NCBI GenBank assembly: GCA_046347635.1
Contig: JAXMFT010000007.1
Location: forward strand, 124,001-188,000
DNA length: 64,000 bases
Origin: JAGVSZ01 sp019137045
Lineage (GTDB): Bacteria > Pseudomonadota > Gammaproteobacteria > Burkholderiales > SG8-39
Direction of reading: 5' to 3'
How positions within the stretch are numbered: position 1 is the stretch's first letter; the number at the start of each line of letters is the position of its first letter. Below the pieces are notes generated by a model. The model was not told where the DNA came from and did not search any database. It was given only the letters and a program-made list of their open reading frames with translations. The position numbers and the translations under genes were made by a program. Below are positions 1 to 7,525 of the stretch, one piece after another.

Positions 1-224
1 ACGTCGTCGGCCACCGCGATGCCCCGGGTCGGCCCGCGCTCTACGCCACCACGCGGAAGTTCCTCGACGACCTCGGGCTGCGCTCGCTGCAGGAGTTACC
101 GCCGCTTGAAGAGATCAGCAAGAGCCTCGAACTCGCCGCGCCGCCCGGGTCCCCGGCGGCCCCCGCGACCGAGCACCCGGTCGAGGCCGCCGCCGAGTCC
201 GCTGCGGTCGCCTCCGCCGCCTGA
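1..224 (+). CDS. scpB: ScpB C-terminal part (segregation and condensation protein B), 5' end outside window
   Basis: Frame from base 3 reads into a TGA at 222-224. The visible part contains the typical ScpB winged-helix end GRPALYATTRKFLDDLGL followed by SLQELPPLEEI and then a low-complexity Ala/Pro/Glu tail of about 30 residues. ScpB with ScpA and SMC forms the condensin-like complex that compacts and helps segregate chromosomes; smc itself lies 16 kb downstream in this window. The gene is followed by rluB on the same strand, the common scpA-scpB-rluB order in proteobacteria. The start and first two thirds are not in the window. Family call is firm from the motif; nothing can be said about the N-terminal half. 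Confidence 0.85.
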   Translation, partial: VVGHRDAPGRPALYATTRKFLDDLGLRSLQELPPLEEISKSLELAAPPGSPAAPATEHPVEAAAESAAVASAA

Positions 225-1056
225 GCCGGCGCCGCCCGCGACCGAGAAGCTGCAGAAGGTCCTGGCGCGCTCGGGTCTCGGCTCCCGGCGCGACATGGAA
301 GCCTGGATCGCCGCCGGGCGGGTCCTGGTCAACGACGCCGCGGCGGCGCTCGGGCAGCGCGTCGCCCCCTCCGACCGGGTCAAGGTCGACGGCCGGCTCC
401 TCGCGCCGCGCTGGGAAACGCGCCTGCCGCGGGTGCTCGTCTATCACAAGCCGGCGGGGGAGATCGTCTCGGCCGACGACCCTGCGGGGCGGCCGACCGT
501 GTTCGACCGGCTCCCGCGGGTGCGCGGCGGGCGGTGGATCGCGGTCGGGCGGCTCGACTTCAATACGAGCGGCCTCCTCGTCCTGACGACCTCGGGCGAC
601 CTCGCGGCGCGCCTGATGCACCCCCGCTACGGCGTCGAGCGGGAGTACGCGATCCGGATCGACGGGCGGCTTTCGGCCGAGGAGGCGGCGCGACTGACCG
701 CGGGCGTCCTGCTCGAGGACGGCCCCGCGCGTCTCGAATCCCTGGCCGACCAGGGCGGTGAGGGGCGGAACCGGTGGTACCGGGCCTGCCTGCGCGAGGG
801 TCGGAACCGCGAAGTGCGGCGCCTCTTCGAGGCGGTGGGCCGGCGCGTGACGCGCCTCATGCGCGTTCGGTTCGGGCCGATCGTGCTGCCCCCCGGTCTG
901 CGCCGCGGGCAGTTCCGTGCGCTCGACGACGCGGAAGTGAGCCGCGTGCTGGCCGCTCTGGGGATGGACTCACGGCCTACGGCGGCGCCGCGCTCGACGC
1001 GCCGACGCGGCTCTTCCGGACCGCGCGTCACGGCTCGCCGCGTGCCCCCGCGCTGA
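106..1056 (+). CDS. rluB: 23S rRNA pseudouridine synthase RluB
   Basis: RsuA-family enzyme that converts a uridine in helix 89 of 23S rRNA (U2605 in E. coli) to pseudouridine. An S4 RNA-binding domain starts near residue 47 (TEKLQKVLARSGLGSRR), and the catalytic motif GRLDFNTSGLLVLT carries the active Asp at residue 151. The reading frame is open back to ATG 19, but TTG 106 has an AGGAG ten bases upstream (91-95), so I prefer it; this gives 316 residues with a basic, proline-rich N-terminal extension of about 45 residues. The 5' part overlaps the end of scpB by about 120 bases in another frame. C-terminal tail is Arg/Ser-rich. Family call is strong; the start is uncertain. Confidence 0.85.
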   Translation: MKRSARASNSPRRPGPRRPPRPSTRSRPPPSPLRSPPPPEPAPPATEKLQKVLARSGLGSRRDMEAWIAAGRVLVNDAAAALGQRVAPSDRVKVDGRLLAPRWETRLPRVLVYHKPAGEIVSADDPAGRPTVFDRLPRVRGGRWIAVGRLDFNTSGLLVLTTSGDLAARLMHPRYGVEREYAIRIDGRLSAEEAARLTAGVLLEDGPARLESLADQGGEGRNRWYRACLREGRNREVRRLFEAVGRRVTRLMRVRFGPIVLPPGLRRGQFRALDDAEVSRVLAALGMDSRPTAAPRSTRRRGSSGPRVTARRVPPR

Positions 1057-1089
1057 CCCTTCTCAGGAGGCGCCATCGCGTCTATCCCG

Positions 1090-1118
1090 TTGTCCGGGGA
1101 GGACTTCTTTGCTAGACT
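1090..1118 (+). promoter_or_regulatory. Probable sigma70 promoter of the rimP-nusA-infB operon
   Basis: TTGTCC at 1090-1095 and TAGACT at 1113-1118 are separated by exactly 17 bases, just after rluB and 56 bases before the rimP start chosen here. Transcription would begin about 1125 and run straight into the hairpin at 1136-1152. Match to the consensus is good for a genome of this GC content. Inferred from sequence only. Confidence 0.6.
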
Positions 1119-1135
1119 CCGCAGGCTTTACTGGG

Positions 1136-1157
1136 ATGGGCGTCGAGCCCATTTTTT
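1136..1157 (+). terminator. Leader hairpin with U-tract before rimP (candidate attenuator)
   Basis: ATGGGC (1136-1141), loop GTCGA, GCCCAT (1147-1152), then six T (1152-1157). This is a short Rho-independent terminator placed between the promoter at 1090-1118 and the rimP start at 1174, so full-length operon mRNA must read through it. A rimP leader with a terminator has been described upstream of rimP-nusA-infB in gammaproteobacteria (from memory); whether this one is homologous is not shown. It could also end transcripts arriving from rluB. Confidence 0.6.
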
Positions 1158-1173
1158 GTTTGTGGCGCGGACG

Positions 1174-1671
1174 GTGAACATCCAGCAACTCGTTGAATCG
1201 ACGGCGATAGCGCTCGGATACGAGCTCGTCGACCTCGACCTCGGCGCGCGCGCGCGCAATCTGCGCGTGTTCATAGATCGCGCGGTCAGCGCCGAGGTCG
1301 ACCGCCCCGCTGGCGCGGTCGACGAGCGCCCGCTGGGGGCCACGCCGCGCGCCGGAGGCATCACGCTCGACGACTGCCAGCGCATGACCCGGCAGCTGCA
1401 GCGCACGCTCGAGGTGGAAGGCGTCGACTACGACCGGCTGGAAGTGTCCTCGCCCGGGCTCGACCGCGTGCTGAAGAAGCCCGCCGACTTCCGCCGTTTC
1501 CGCGGGGCGCTGGCGGAGGTGCGCCTGCGCGTGCCGCGCGACGGCAGGCGGAGGTTCGTGGGCGTCGTGCGCGCCGCGAGCGACGAGGCAGTGGACCTCG
1601 AGGTCGACGGCGCCGTGCTGTCGCTCGCATTCGTGAACGTGGACAAGGCGCGCCTGGTGCCGAAGCTGTGA
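1174..1671 (+). CDS. rimP: Ribosome maturation factor RimP
   Basis: Small cytoplasmic factor needed for assembly of the 30S subunit. The protein has the RimP signature: LGYELVDLDL near the N-terminus, the LRVFIDR strand, and the central LEVSSPGLDRVLKKP that closely matches the family EVSSPGLDRPL motif. It is 165 residues from GTG 1174, close to the usual 150-165. GTG 1162 is an in-frame alternative adding four residues; a longer frame from TTG 1090 would translate the promoter and the terminator hairpin and is rejected. No strong Shine-Dalgarno is seen. First gene of the rimP-nusA-infB-rbfA-truB unit, 19 bases before nusA. Confidence 0.9.
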   Translation: MNIQQLVESTAIALGYELVDLDLGARARNLRVFIDRAVSAEVDRPAGAVDERPLGATPRAGGITLDDCQRMTRQLQRTLEVEGVDYDRLEVSSPGLDRVLKKPADFRRFRGALAEVRLRVPRDGRRRFVGVVRAASDEAVDLEVDGAVLSLAFVNVDKARLVPKL

Positions 1672-1690
1672 CGAGAGGATCGAACGCAAG

Positions 1691-3172
1691 ATGAGCCGCG
1701 AACTGCTGCTGCTGGTGGATGCGCTGGCGCGCGAGAAGAACGTCAACAAGGACGTGGTGTTCGGCGCGCTCGAGCAGGCCATCGGCTCCGCGACCAAGAA
1801 ACGCTTCAGCGAGGACGTCGAGGTGCGGGTGGCGATCGACCGCAACACCGGCGAGTACGAGTCCTTCCGGCGCTGGCAGGTGGTGCCGGACGATGCGGTG
1901 GAATTTCCCGCGCACCAGATCCCGCTCTCCAAGGCGAAGGAGGAGTACGGCGACGTGGCGGTCGAGGATTTCATCGAGGAGCCGCTGGAGACGATCGAGT
2001 TCGGCCGCATCGGCGCGCAGACCGCGAAGCAGGTGATCCTGCAGAAGATCCGCGACGCCGAGCGCGAGCAGCTGCTGCAGGACTTCCTCGCGCGCGGCGA
2101 CAAGCTCGCCACCGGGGCGATCAAGCGCATGGAGCGCGGCAACGCGGTGATCGAGGTCGGGCGGGTGGAGGCGGTGCTGCCGCGCGACCACATGATCCCG
2201 AAGGAGAACCTGCGCATCGGCGACCGGGTGCGCGCGTACGTGCTGCGCATCGACCGCAGCCTGCGCGGACCGCAGCTCGTACTCTCGCGCACCGCCCCCG
2301 AGTTCATCATCGAGCTCTTCCGGCTCGAGGTCCCGGAGATCGAGCAGGGCCTGCTCGAGATCAAGTCCGCGGCGCGCGACCCCGGCGTGCGGGCGAAGAT
2401 CGCGGTCTTCACCGCCGACCGGCGCATCGACCCGATCGGCACCTGCGTGGGCATGCGCGGGTCGCGCGTCCAGGCGGTCACGCAGGAGCTCGCCGGCGAG
2501 CGCGTCGACATCGTGCTCTGGTCGGACGATCCCGCCAAGTTCGTCATCGGGGCGCTCGCGCCCGCCGACGTGTCCGGGATCGTGGTGGACGAGGAGAAGC
2601 ACAGCATGGACGTCGTGGTCGACGAGGAGAACCTCGCGATCGCGATCGGGCGCAGCGGCCAGAACGTCCGCCTCGCCTCGGAGCTCACCGGCTGGCAGAT
2701 CAACCTGATGAGCCAGGAGGAATCGCAGCGCAAGTCCGACGAGGAGTCCGCGTCGGTGCGCACGCTGTTCGTGGAGAAGCTCGACGTCGACGAGGATCTC
2801 GCCAACCTGCTCATCCAGGAGGGGTTCTCGACCCTCGAGGAAGTCGCCTACGTCCCGATCAACGAGATGCTGGAGATCGAGGGCCTGGACGAGGCCACGG
2901 TGAACGAGCTGCGCAGCCGGGCGAAGGACGCCCTGCTGGTGGAGGAGATCCGCAGCGAAGAGTCGATCGAGGGCGTCGACCAGGATCTGCTCGCGCTCGA
3001 GGGCATGGACACGCGGCTCGCCGCGAAGCTCGCCGCCGGCGGGGTGAAGACGCGCGACGAGCTCGCCGACCTGGCGGTCGACGAGCTGGTCGAGCTGGGC
3101 GCGGTCGACGAGCCGCGCGCGCGCGAGCTGATCATGAAGGCCCGCGCGCACTGGTTCGCGGGCGAGGAGTGA
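1691..3172 (+). CDS. nusA: Transcription termination/antitermination protein NusA
   Basis: RNA polymerase-binding elongation factor that modulates pausing, termination and antitermination. The 493-residue protein has the expected order: N-terminal RNAP-binding domain (about 1-125), S1 domain (about 135-200, GNAVIEVGRVEAVLP), two KH domains (about 200-345, including GMRGSRVQAVTQEL and AIGRSGQNVRLASELTGW), and two C-terminal acidic helix-hairpin-helix repeats (about 360-493), as in E. coli. ATG 1691 follows a GAGAGGA Shine-Dalgarno. It sits between rimP and infB with ten bases to infB. Nothing unusual seen. Confidence 0.97.
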   Translation: MSRELLLLVDALAREKNVNKDVVFGALEQAIGSATKKRFSEDVEVRVAIDRNTGEYESFRRWQVVPDDAVEFPAHQIPLSKAKEEYGDVAVEDFIEEPLETIEFGRIGAQTAKQVILQKIRDAEREQLLQDFLARGDKLATGAIKRMERGNAVIEVGRVEAVLPRDHMIPKENLRIGDRVRAYVLRIDRSLRGPQLVLSRTAPEFIIELFRLEVPEIEQGLLEIKSAARDPGVRAKIAVFTADRRIDPIGTCVGMRGSRVQAVTQELAGERVDIVLWSDDPAKFVIGALAPADVSGIVVDEEKHSMDVVVDEENLAIAIGRSGQNVRLASELTGWQINLMSQEESQRKSDEESASVRTLFVEKLDVDEDLANLLIQEGFSTLEEVAYVPINEMLEIEGLDEATVNELRSRAKDALLVEEIRSEESIEGVDQDLLALEGMDTRLAAKLAAGGVKTRDELADLAVDELVELGAVDEPRARELIMKARAHWFAGEE

Positions 3173-3182
3173 GGAGCAGCCG

Positions 3183-5711
3183 ATGGCAATGACGAGCGTC
3201 GCACAGTTCGCGGGCGAGCTGAAAGTCAAGCCTGCGGTGCTGCTCGAGCAGCTGAAGGCGGCCGGCGTCGAGAAGCGCCTGGTCGACGACACGCTCACCG
3301 AGCAGGACAAGACGAGGCTTCTCGAGTACCTGCGCAGGGCGCACGGGGCGACCGACGCCAAGACCAAGATCACCCTGACGCGCAAGCAGACGACCGAGAT
3401 CAAGAAGGCGGACGCCTCGGGCAAGTCGCGCACCATCCAGGTCGAGGTGCGCAAGAAGCGCGTGTTCGTGAAGCGCGAGACGGGCGAGGCCGCGCCGGCG
3501 CCGGAGCCCGCGCCCGCGCCTGCCGCGGCGCCGGCGGCCGTGCACCCGGTCGATGCGCGTGAGGCCGAGCTGCGCGAGGCGGAGAGCCGGCGCGAGGCGG
3601 AGCTCGCCGCGCGCCAGGCGGCCGAGCTCGCCGAGAAGCAGGAGCACGAGCGCCGCATGGCCGAGATGCGCGAGGCCGAGCAGCGGGCCGCCGAAGAGGC
3701 CGCGAAGGCCGCGGCGGCGCAGCCGCCGGCGGCCGCCCCGACCACGCTCCACAAGGTGAAGTCGGCCGAGGGCGCGGAGAAGAAGGCCAAGAAGCCGCAG
3801 GTCACCGTCTGGAAGGACGAGGCGGCGAAGAAGCGCGTGATCAAGACGCGCGGGGACGTCGCCGGCGCGAGCGGCTGGCACCAGCCCAAGGTCGGGCGGC
3901 ACCGCCAGCCCGACGAAGCGCCCAAGACCTTCGTGCCGCCGAGCGAGCCGACGGTGCGCGAGATCCACGTGCCGGAGACCGTCACCGTCGCCGACCTCGC
4001 CCACAAGATGTCGGTGAAGGCGGCCGAGGTGATCAAGGCGCTGATGAAGCTCGGGCAGATGGTCACCATCAACCAGGTGCTCGACCAGGAGACGGCGATG
4101 ATCGTCGTCGAGGAACTCGGGCACAAGGCGATCGCGGCGAAGATCGACGATCCGGAAGCCTACCTCGTGAACGAGGTCGCGCACTCCGAGGCCGCACTGC
4201 AGCCCCGCGCCCCGGTGGTCACGGTCATGGGCCACGTCGACCACGGCAAGACCTCCCTCCTCGACTACATCCGCCGCACGAAGGTTGCCGCCGGGGAGGC
4301 GGGAGGGATCACGCAGCACATCGGCGCCTACCACGTGACCACGCCGCGCGGCGTCATCACGTTCCTGGACACGCCGGGGCACGAGGCGTTCACCTCGATG
4401 CGCGCCCGCGGCGCCAAGGCCACCGATCTCGTCATCCTGGTGGTGGCCGCGGACGACGGGGTCATGCCGCAGACGATCGAGGCGATCCACCACGCCAAGG
4501 CGGGCAACGTGCCGCTGGTGGTGGCGCTCAACAAGATCGACAAGCCCGAGGCCAATCCCGAGCGCGTCAAGCAGGAGCTGGTCGCGCAGAGCGTCGTGCC
4601 CGAGGAGTACGGCGGCGAGTCGCCGTTCGTGCCGGTCTCGGCGCGCACCGGCCAGGGCATCGACGACCTGCTCGAGCACGTCCTGCTCCAGGCCGAGGTG
4701 CTCGAGTTGAAGGCCCCGGTGGACGCGCCGGCGAAGGGGACGGTGATCGAGGCGCGCCTCGACAAGGGCAAGGGGCCGGTGGCGACGGTGCTCGTGCAGT
4801 CGGGGACGCTCAAGCGCGGCGACGTGGTGCTGGCGGGGGCGGTGTTCGGCCGCGTGCGCGCGATGCTGGACGAAGGCGGCCGCCCGGTGGCCGCTGCGGG
4901 ACCCTCGATCCCGGTCGAGCTGCAGGGGCTCTCCGACGTACCGAACGCCGGCGACGAGATGGTCGTGCTGGGCGACGAACGCAAGGCGCGCGAGATCGCG
5001 CTCTTCCGCCAGGGCAAGTTCCGCGACGTGAAGCTCGCGCGCAAGCAGGCGGCCAAGCTCGAGAACATGTTCGAGAGCATGAAGGAGGACGAGGTCAAGG
5101 TCCTCCCGCTCGTGATCAAGGCCGACGTGCAGGGCTCGCAGGAGGCGCTGGTGCACGCGCTGTCGCGCCTGTCCCACGAGGAGGTGAGAGTCACCGTCGT
5201 CCACGCCGGAGTGGGCGCGATCACCGAGTCGGACGTGAACCTCGCGCTCGCGTCGAAAGCGGTGATCATCGGGTTCAACACCCGGGCGGACGCGGCAGCG
5301 CGCAAGCTCGCCGAGAGCTCGGGCATCGACGTCCGCTACTACAACATCATCTACGATGCCGTCGACGAGGTGAAGGCGGCGCTCGGCGGCATGCTCGCGC
5401 CGGAGAAGAAGGAGAACGTGCTCGGGCTGGTCGAGGTGCGGCAGGTGTTCCGGATCTCGAAGGTCGGCACGGTGGCCGGCTGCTACGTCACCGAGGGCCT
5501 GGTGCGGCGCGGGTCGAAGGTGCGGGTGCTGCGCGACAACGTCGTCATCCACGACGGCGAGCTCGACTCGCTCAAGCGCTTCAAGGACGACGTGCGCGAG
5601 GTCAAGGCCGGCTTCGAGTGCGGCCTCTCGGTGCGCAGCTTCAACGACATCGACGTCGGCGACCAGCTCGAAGTCTACGAGGTGCAGGAAGTCGCCCGCA
5701 CGCTGGGCTAG
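3183..5711 (+). CDS. infB: Translation initiation factor IF-2
   Basis: GTPase that brings initiator fMet-tRNA to the 30S subunit and promotes subunit joining. The 842-residue protein starts with an IF2N domain, then a long charged Ala/Glu/Arg linker (about 100-200), a second IF2N-like segment near 265-315, and the G domain: GHVDHGKT (350-357), DTPGHEAF (396-403) and NKID. Domains II, III and IV follow to the C-terminus. ATG 3183 has GAGGAG upstream. Ten bases separate it from nusA and 21 from rbfA, so it is co-transcribed. The Ala-rich repeat region is normal for the family. Confidence 0.97.
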   Translation: MAMTSVAQFAGELKVKPAVLLEQLKAAGVEKRLVDDTLTEQDKTRLLEYLRRAHGATDAKTKITLTRKQTTEIKKADASGKSRTIQVEVRKKRVFVKRETGEAAPAPEPAPAPAAAPAAVHPVDAREAELREAESRREAELAARQAAELAEKQEHERRMAEMREAEQRAAEEAAKAAAAQPPAAAPTTLHKVKSAEGAEKKAKKPQVTVWKDEAAKKRVIKTRGDVAGASGWHQPKVGRHRQPDEAPKTFVPPSEPTVREIHVPETVTVADLAHKMSVKAAEVIKALMKLGQMVTINQVLDQETAMIVVEELGHKAIAAKIDDPEAYLVNEVAHSEAALQPRAPVVTVMGHVDHGKTSLLDYIRRTKVAAGEAGGITQHIGAYHVTTPRGVITFLDTPGHEAFTSMRARGAKATDLVILVVAADDGVMPQTIEAIHHAKAGNVPLVVALNKIDKPEANPERVKQELVAQSVVPEEYGGESPFVPVSARTGQGIDDLLEHVLLQAEVLELKAPVDAPAKGTVIEARLDKGKGPVATVLVQSGTLKRGDVVLAGAVFGRVRAMLDEGGRPVAAAGPSIPVELQGLSDVPNAGDEMVVLGDERKAREIALFRQGKFRDVKLARKQAAKLENMFESMKEDEVKVLPLVIKADVQGSQEALVHALSRLSHEEVRVTVVHAGVGAITESDVNLALASKAVIIGFNTRADAAARKLAESSGIDVRYYNIIYDAVDEVKAALGGMLAPEKKENVLGLVEVRQVFRISKVGTVAGCYVTEGLVRRGSKVRVLRDNVVIHDGELDSLKRFKDDVREVKAGFECGLSVRSFNDIDVGDQLEVYEVQEVARTLG

Positions 5712-5732
5712 GTTGCGGCGCGGAGCGCGCAG

Positions 5733-6128
5733 ATGGCCAACGCGCAACGGCTGCGGCGCGTGGGTGGCGAGATCCAGCGCGAGCTCGCCGAGATCCTGCG
5801 CACCGAGCTCAAGGATCCACGCGTGGGGATGGTGACGCTGACCGGAGTCGAGGTCTCCCCCGACTTCGCCCATGCGAAAGTGTTCTTCACGTCGCTCGCC
5901 GGCGTCGACCAGCGCGACGACGTGCGCGCGGGGCTCGAGCGCGCAGCCGGGTTCCTGCGCTCGATGCTCGGGGCGCGGCTGCGCATCCACAACATCCCCG
6001 AGCTGCGCTTCGTCTACGACGATTCGGTGGAGTCGGGCATTCGGCTGACGCACCTGATCGACGAGGCGGTCGCGACCGACGCGGCGCAGGCGAAGCCGCG
6101 CCGCCGCCGGCCGGCGCGGGCGCGCTGA
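5733..6128 (+). CDS. rbfA: 30S ribosome-binding factor RbfA
   Basis: Single KH-type domain protein of 131 residues that binds immature 30S subunits late in assembly and supports 16S rRNA 5' processing. Recognised by the N-terminal RVGGEIQRELAEILRTELKD, the GMVTLTGVEVSPDFAHAKVF strand and the PELRFVYDDSVESGIRL end, all typical of RbfA. The last 15 residues are Arg/Pro-rich, a common RbfA tail. It lies between infB and truB, the conserved position. ATG 5733 has only a weak Shine-Dalgarno. Confidence 0.95.
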   Translation: MANAQRLRRVGGEIQRELAEILRTELKDPRVGMVTLTGVEVSPDFAHAKVFFTSLAGVDQRDDVRAGLERAAGFLRSMLGARLRIHNIPELRFVYDDSVESGIRLTHLIDEAVATDAAQAKPRRRRPARAR

Positions 6129-6135
6129 GGCGATC

Positions 6136-7077
6136 GTGCCGATGGGCGCGCGCGCCCCGCGGGTCGCCTGGCGCCGGGTGGACGGCGTCCTGCTCCTCGA
6201 CAAGCCTCCCGCAGTGAGCTCCAACGCCGCCCTGCAGCGGGTCCGCCGCGCCTACCGCGCGGAACGCGCGGGGCACACCGGCACGCTCGATCCGCTGGCA
6301 AGCGGGCTGCTCCCGGTGCTCTTCGGAGACGCAACCAAGTTCGGCGCCCGCGTCCTGGAGGCCGAAAAGCGCTATCGCGCCACCCTGGCGCTGGGCGTGC
6401 GCACCGCCACCGGTGACGCGGAGGGCGCCGTGATCGAGCGGCGGCCGGTCGCGGTCGACCCGGCGCGACTGGAGGCGGCGCTCGCCCGCTTCGTGGGGTC
6501 GATCGCGCAGGTCCCGCCGATGCACTCGGCCCTCAAGCGCGCCGGCCGGCCCCTCTATGCATACGCCCGCGCGGGCGAAGTGGTCGCGCGGGAGGCGCGC
6601 ACGGTTACGATCCATGCCCTCAGCGTCGAGGCTTATGCGGAGTCCCGGCTCGTGATCGACGTCCGCTGCAGCAAGGGCACCTACATCCGGACCCTCGCCG
6701 AGGACATCGGCGCGACGCTCGGCTGCGGCGCGCATCTTGCCGCGCTGGTGCGCACCGAATCGGGACCCTTCCGCCTGCAGGACGCATACCCCCTCGCGGC
6801 GGTGGAGGCGGCTTCGGACGACGAGCGGGGGCGATTCCTGCTCCCGGCCGACGTCCTCCTGGGCGGGCTTCCCCGGGTCACGCTGGAGGCGGGCGCTGCG
6901 GCGCGCTTCGCCCAGGGCCAGGCGGTCGGGGCGCCGGCGACGGCCGCGACCGGGACTCTGTGCGCCTACGACGCCGCCGGGCGGCTCCTCGGCGTCGGCG
7001 AGTGCGGCGCCGACGGGCGCGTGCGCCCGCTGCGCCTGGTGCGGCAGGATCCCCCCGCGCCTTGTGAACGTCCTTGA
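6136..7077 (+). CDS. truB: tRNA pseudouridine(55) synthase TruB
   Basis: Makes pseudouridine 55 in the T-loop of most tRNAs. The catalytic motif GHTGTLDPLASGLLPV has the active Asp at residue 52, and the KRYRATLALGVRTATGDAEG and SKGTYIRTLAEDIG motifs are those of TruB. The protein is 313 residues from GTG 6136, including a C-terminal PUA-like region. A second possible start is ATG 6142. It begins seven bases after the rbfA stop, so translation is probably coupled. The 3' end carries the -35 region of the rpsO promoter. Confidence 0.95.
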   Translation: MPMGARAPRVAWRRVDGVLLLDKPPAVSSNAALQRVRRAYRAERAGHTGTLDPLASGLLPVLFGDATKFGARVLEAEKRYRATLALGVRTATGDAEGAVIERRPVAVDPARLEAALARFVGSIAQVPPMHSALKRAGRPLYAYARAGEVVAREARTVTIHALSVEAYAESRLVIDVRCSKGTYIRTLAEDIGATLGCGAHLAALVRTESGPFRLQDAYPLAAVEAASDDERGRFLLPADVLLGGLPRVTLEAGAAARFAQGQAVGAPATAATGTLCAYDAAGRLLGVGECGADGRVRPLRLVRQDPPAPCERP

Positions 7078-7091
7078 TTCCGGGCTAAAAT
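7062..7091 (+). promoter_or_regulatory. Probable rpsO promoter
   Basis: TTGTGA at 7062-7067 and TAAAAT at 7086-7091 with an 18-base spacer. The -35 box lies inside the last codons of truB and the -10 box after its stop, so rpsO-pnp can be expressed apart from the upstream operon, as in E. coli. A GGGAGAAG Shine-Dalgarno precedes rpsO ATG 7117. Confidence 0.6.
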
Positions 7092-7116
7092 CTCGCGTTT
7101 TCCGGGAGAAGAATGC

Positions 7117-7386
7117 ATGGCTGTCACCGCCGCCGACAAGGCGAAGATCGTCGCGCAGCACCAGCGCAAGCCGGGCGATACCGGTTCGCCGGAGGTGCAG
7201 ATCGCGCTCCTCACGTCCCGCATCAACGGGCTCACCGACCACTTCAAGGCGAACGTCAAGGATCACCATTCGCGGCGCGGCCTGCTGAAAATGGTGAGCC
7301 AGCGGCGCAAGATGCTCGACTACCTCAAGCGCACCGACAGCGAGAACTATCGCAAGCTGATCGAGCAGCTTGGCCTCCGCAAGTGA
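7117..7386 (+). CDS. rpsO: 30S ribosomal protein S15
   Basis: Primary 16S rRNA-binding protein of the small subunit, organising the platform around helices 20-22. It is 89 residues, the standard length, with the S15 signature GDTGSPEVQIALLTSRINGL and the basic HHSRRGLLKMVSQRRKMLDY helix. ATG 7117 follows GGGAGAAG. It has its own promoter at 7062-7091 and is followed by a hairpin and then pnp. In E. coli S15 represses its own translation; the 5' leader here is too short a read to show a pseudoknot. Confidence 0.98.
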   Translation: MAVTAADKAKIVAQHQRKPGDTGSPEVQIALLTSRINGLTDHFKANVKDHHSRRGLLKMVSQRRKMLDYLKRTDSENYRKLIEQLGLRK

Positions 7387-7394
7387 TCCCTCCG

Positions 7395-7423
7395 ACGCCC
7401 ACGCGGCTCGCGCCCGTGGGCGT
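7395..7423 (+). terminator. Intergenic hairpin between rpsO and pnp
   Basis: Nine-base perfect stem ACGCCCACG (7395-7403) with CGTGGGCGT (7415-7423) around an 11-base loop, followed by a weak T-rich stretch. Placement matches the rpsO-pnp intercistronic hairpin of E. coli, which serves as partial terminator and RNase III/PNPase control site. Function here is inferred from position. Confidence 0.5.
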
Positions 7424-7525
7424 TGCGCTTTCAACCGTCCAGGCGTCTCCCGCCGTCCCGGAGCGCGCATGCGCGCGCGTGCCGGCCGCCGGCCGCGCGG
7501 CCGCTGAGCAGGAAAGGAGATGGCA

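Noticed and set aside
3132..6224. Minus-strand open frame of about 1030 codons opposite infB and rbfA
   Set aside because: Antisense to clear infB and rbfA, biased composition (His, Arg, Leu, Asp), no recognisable motif.
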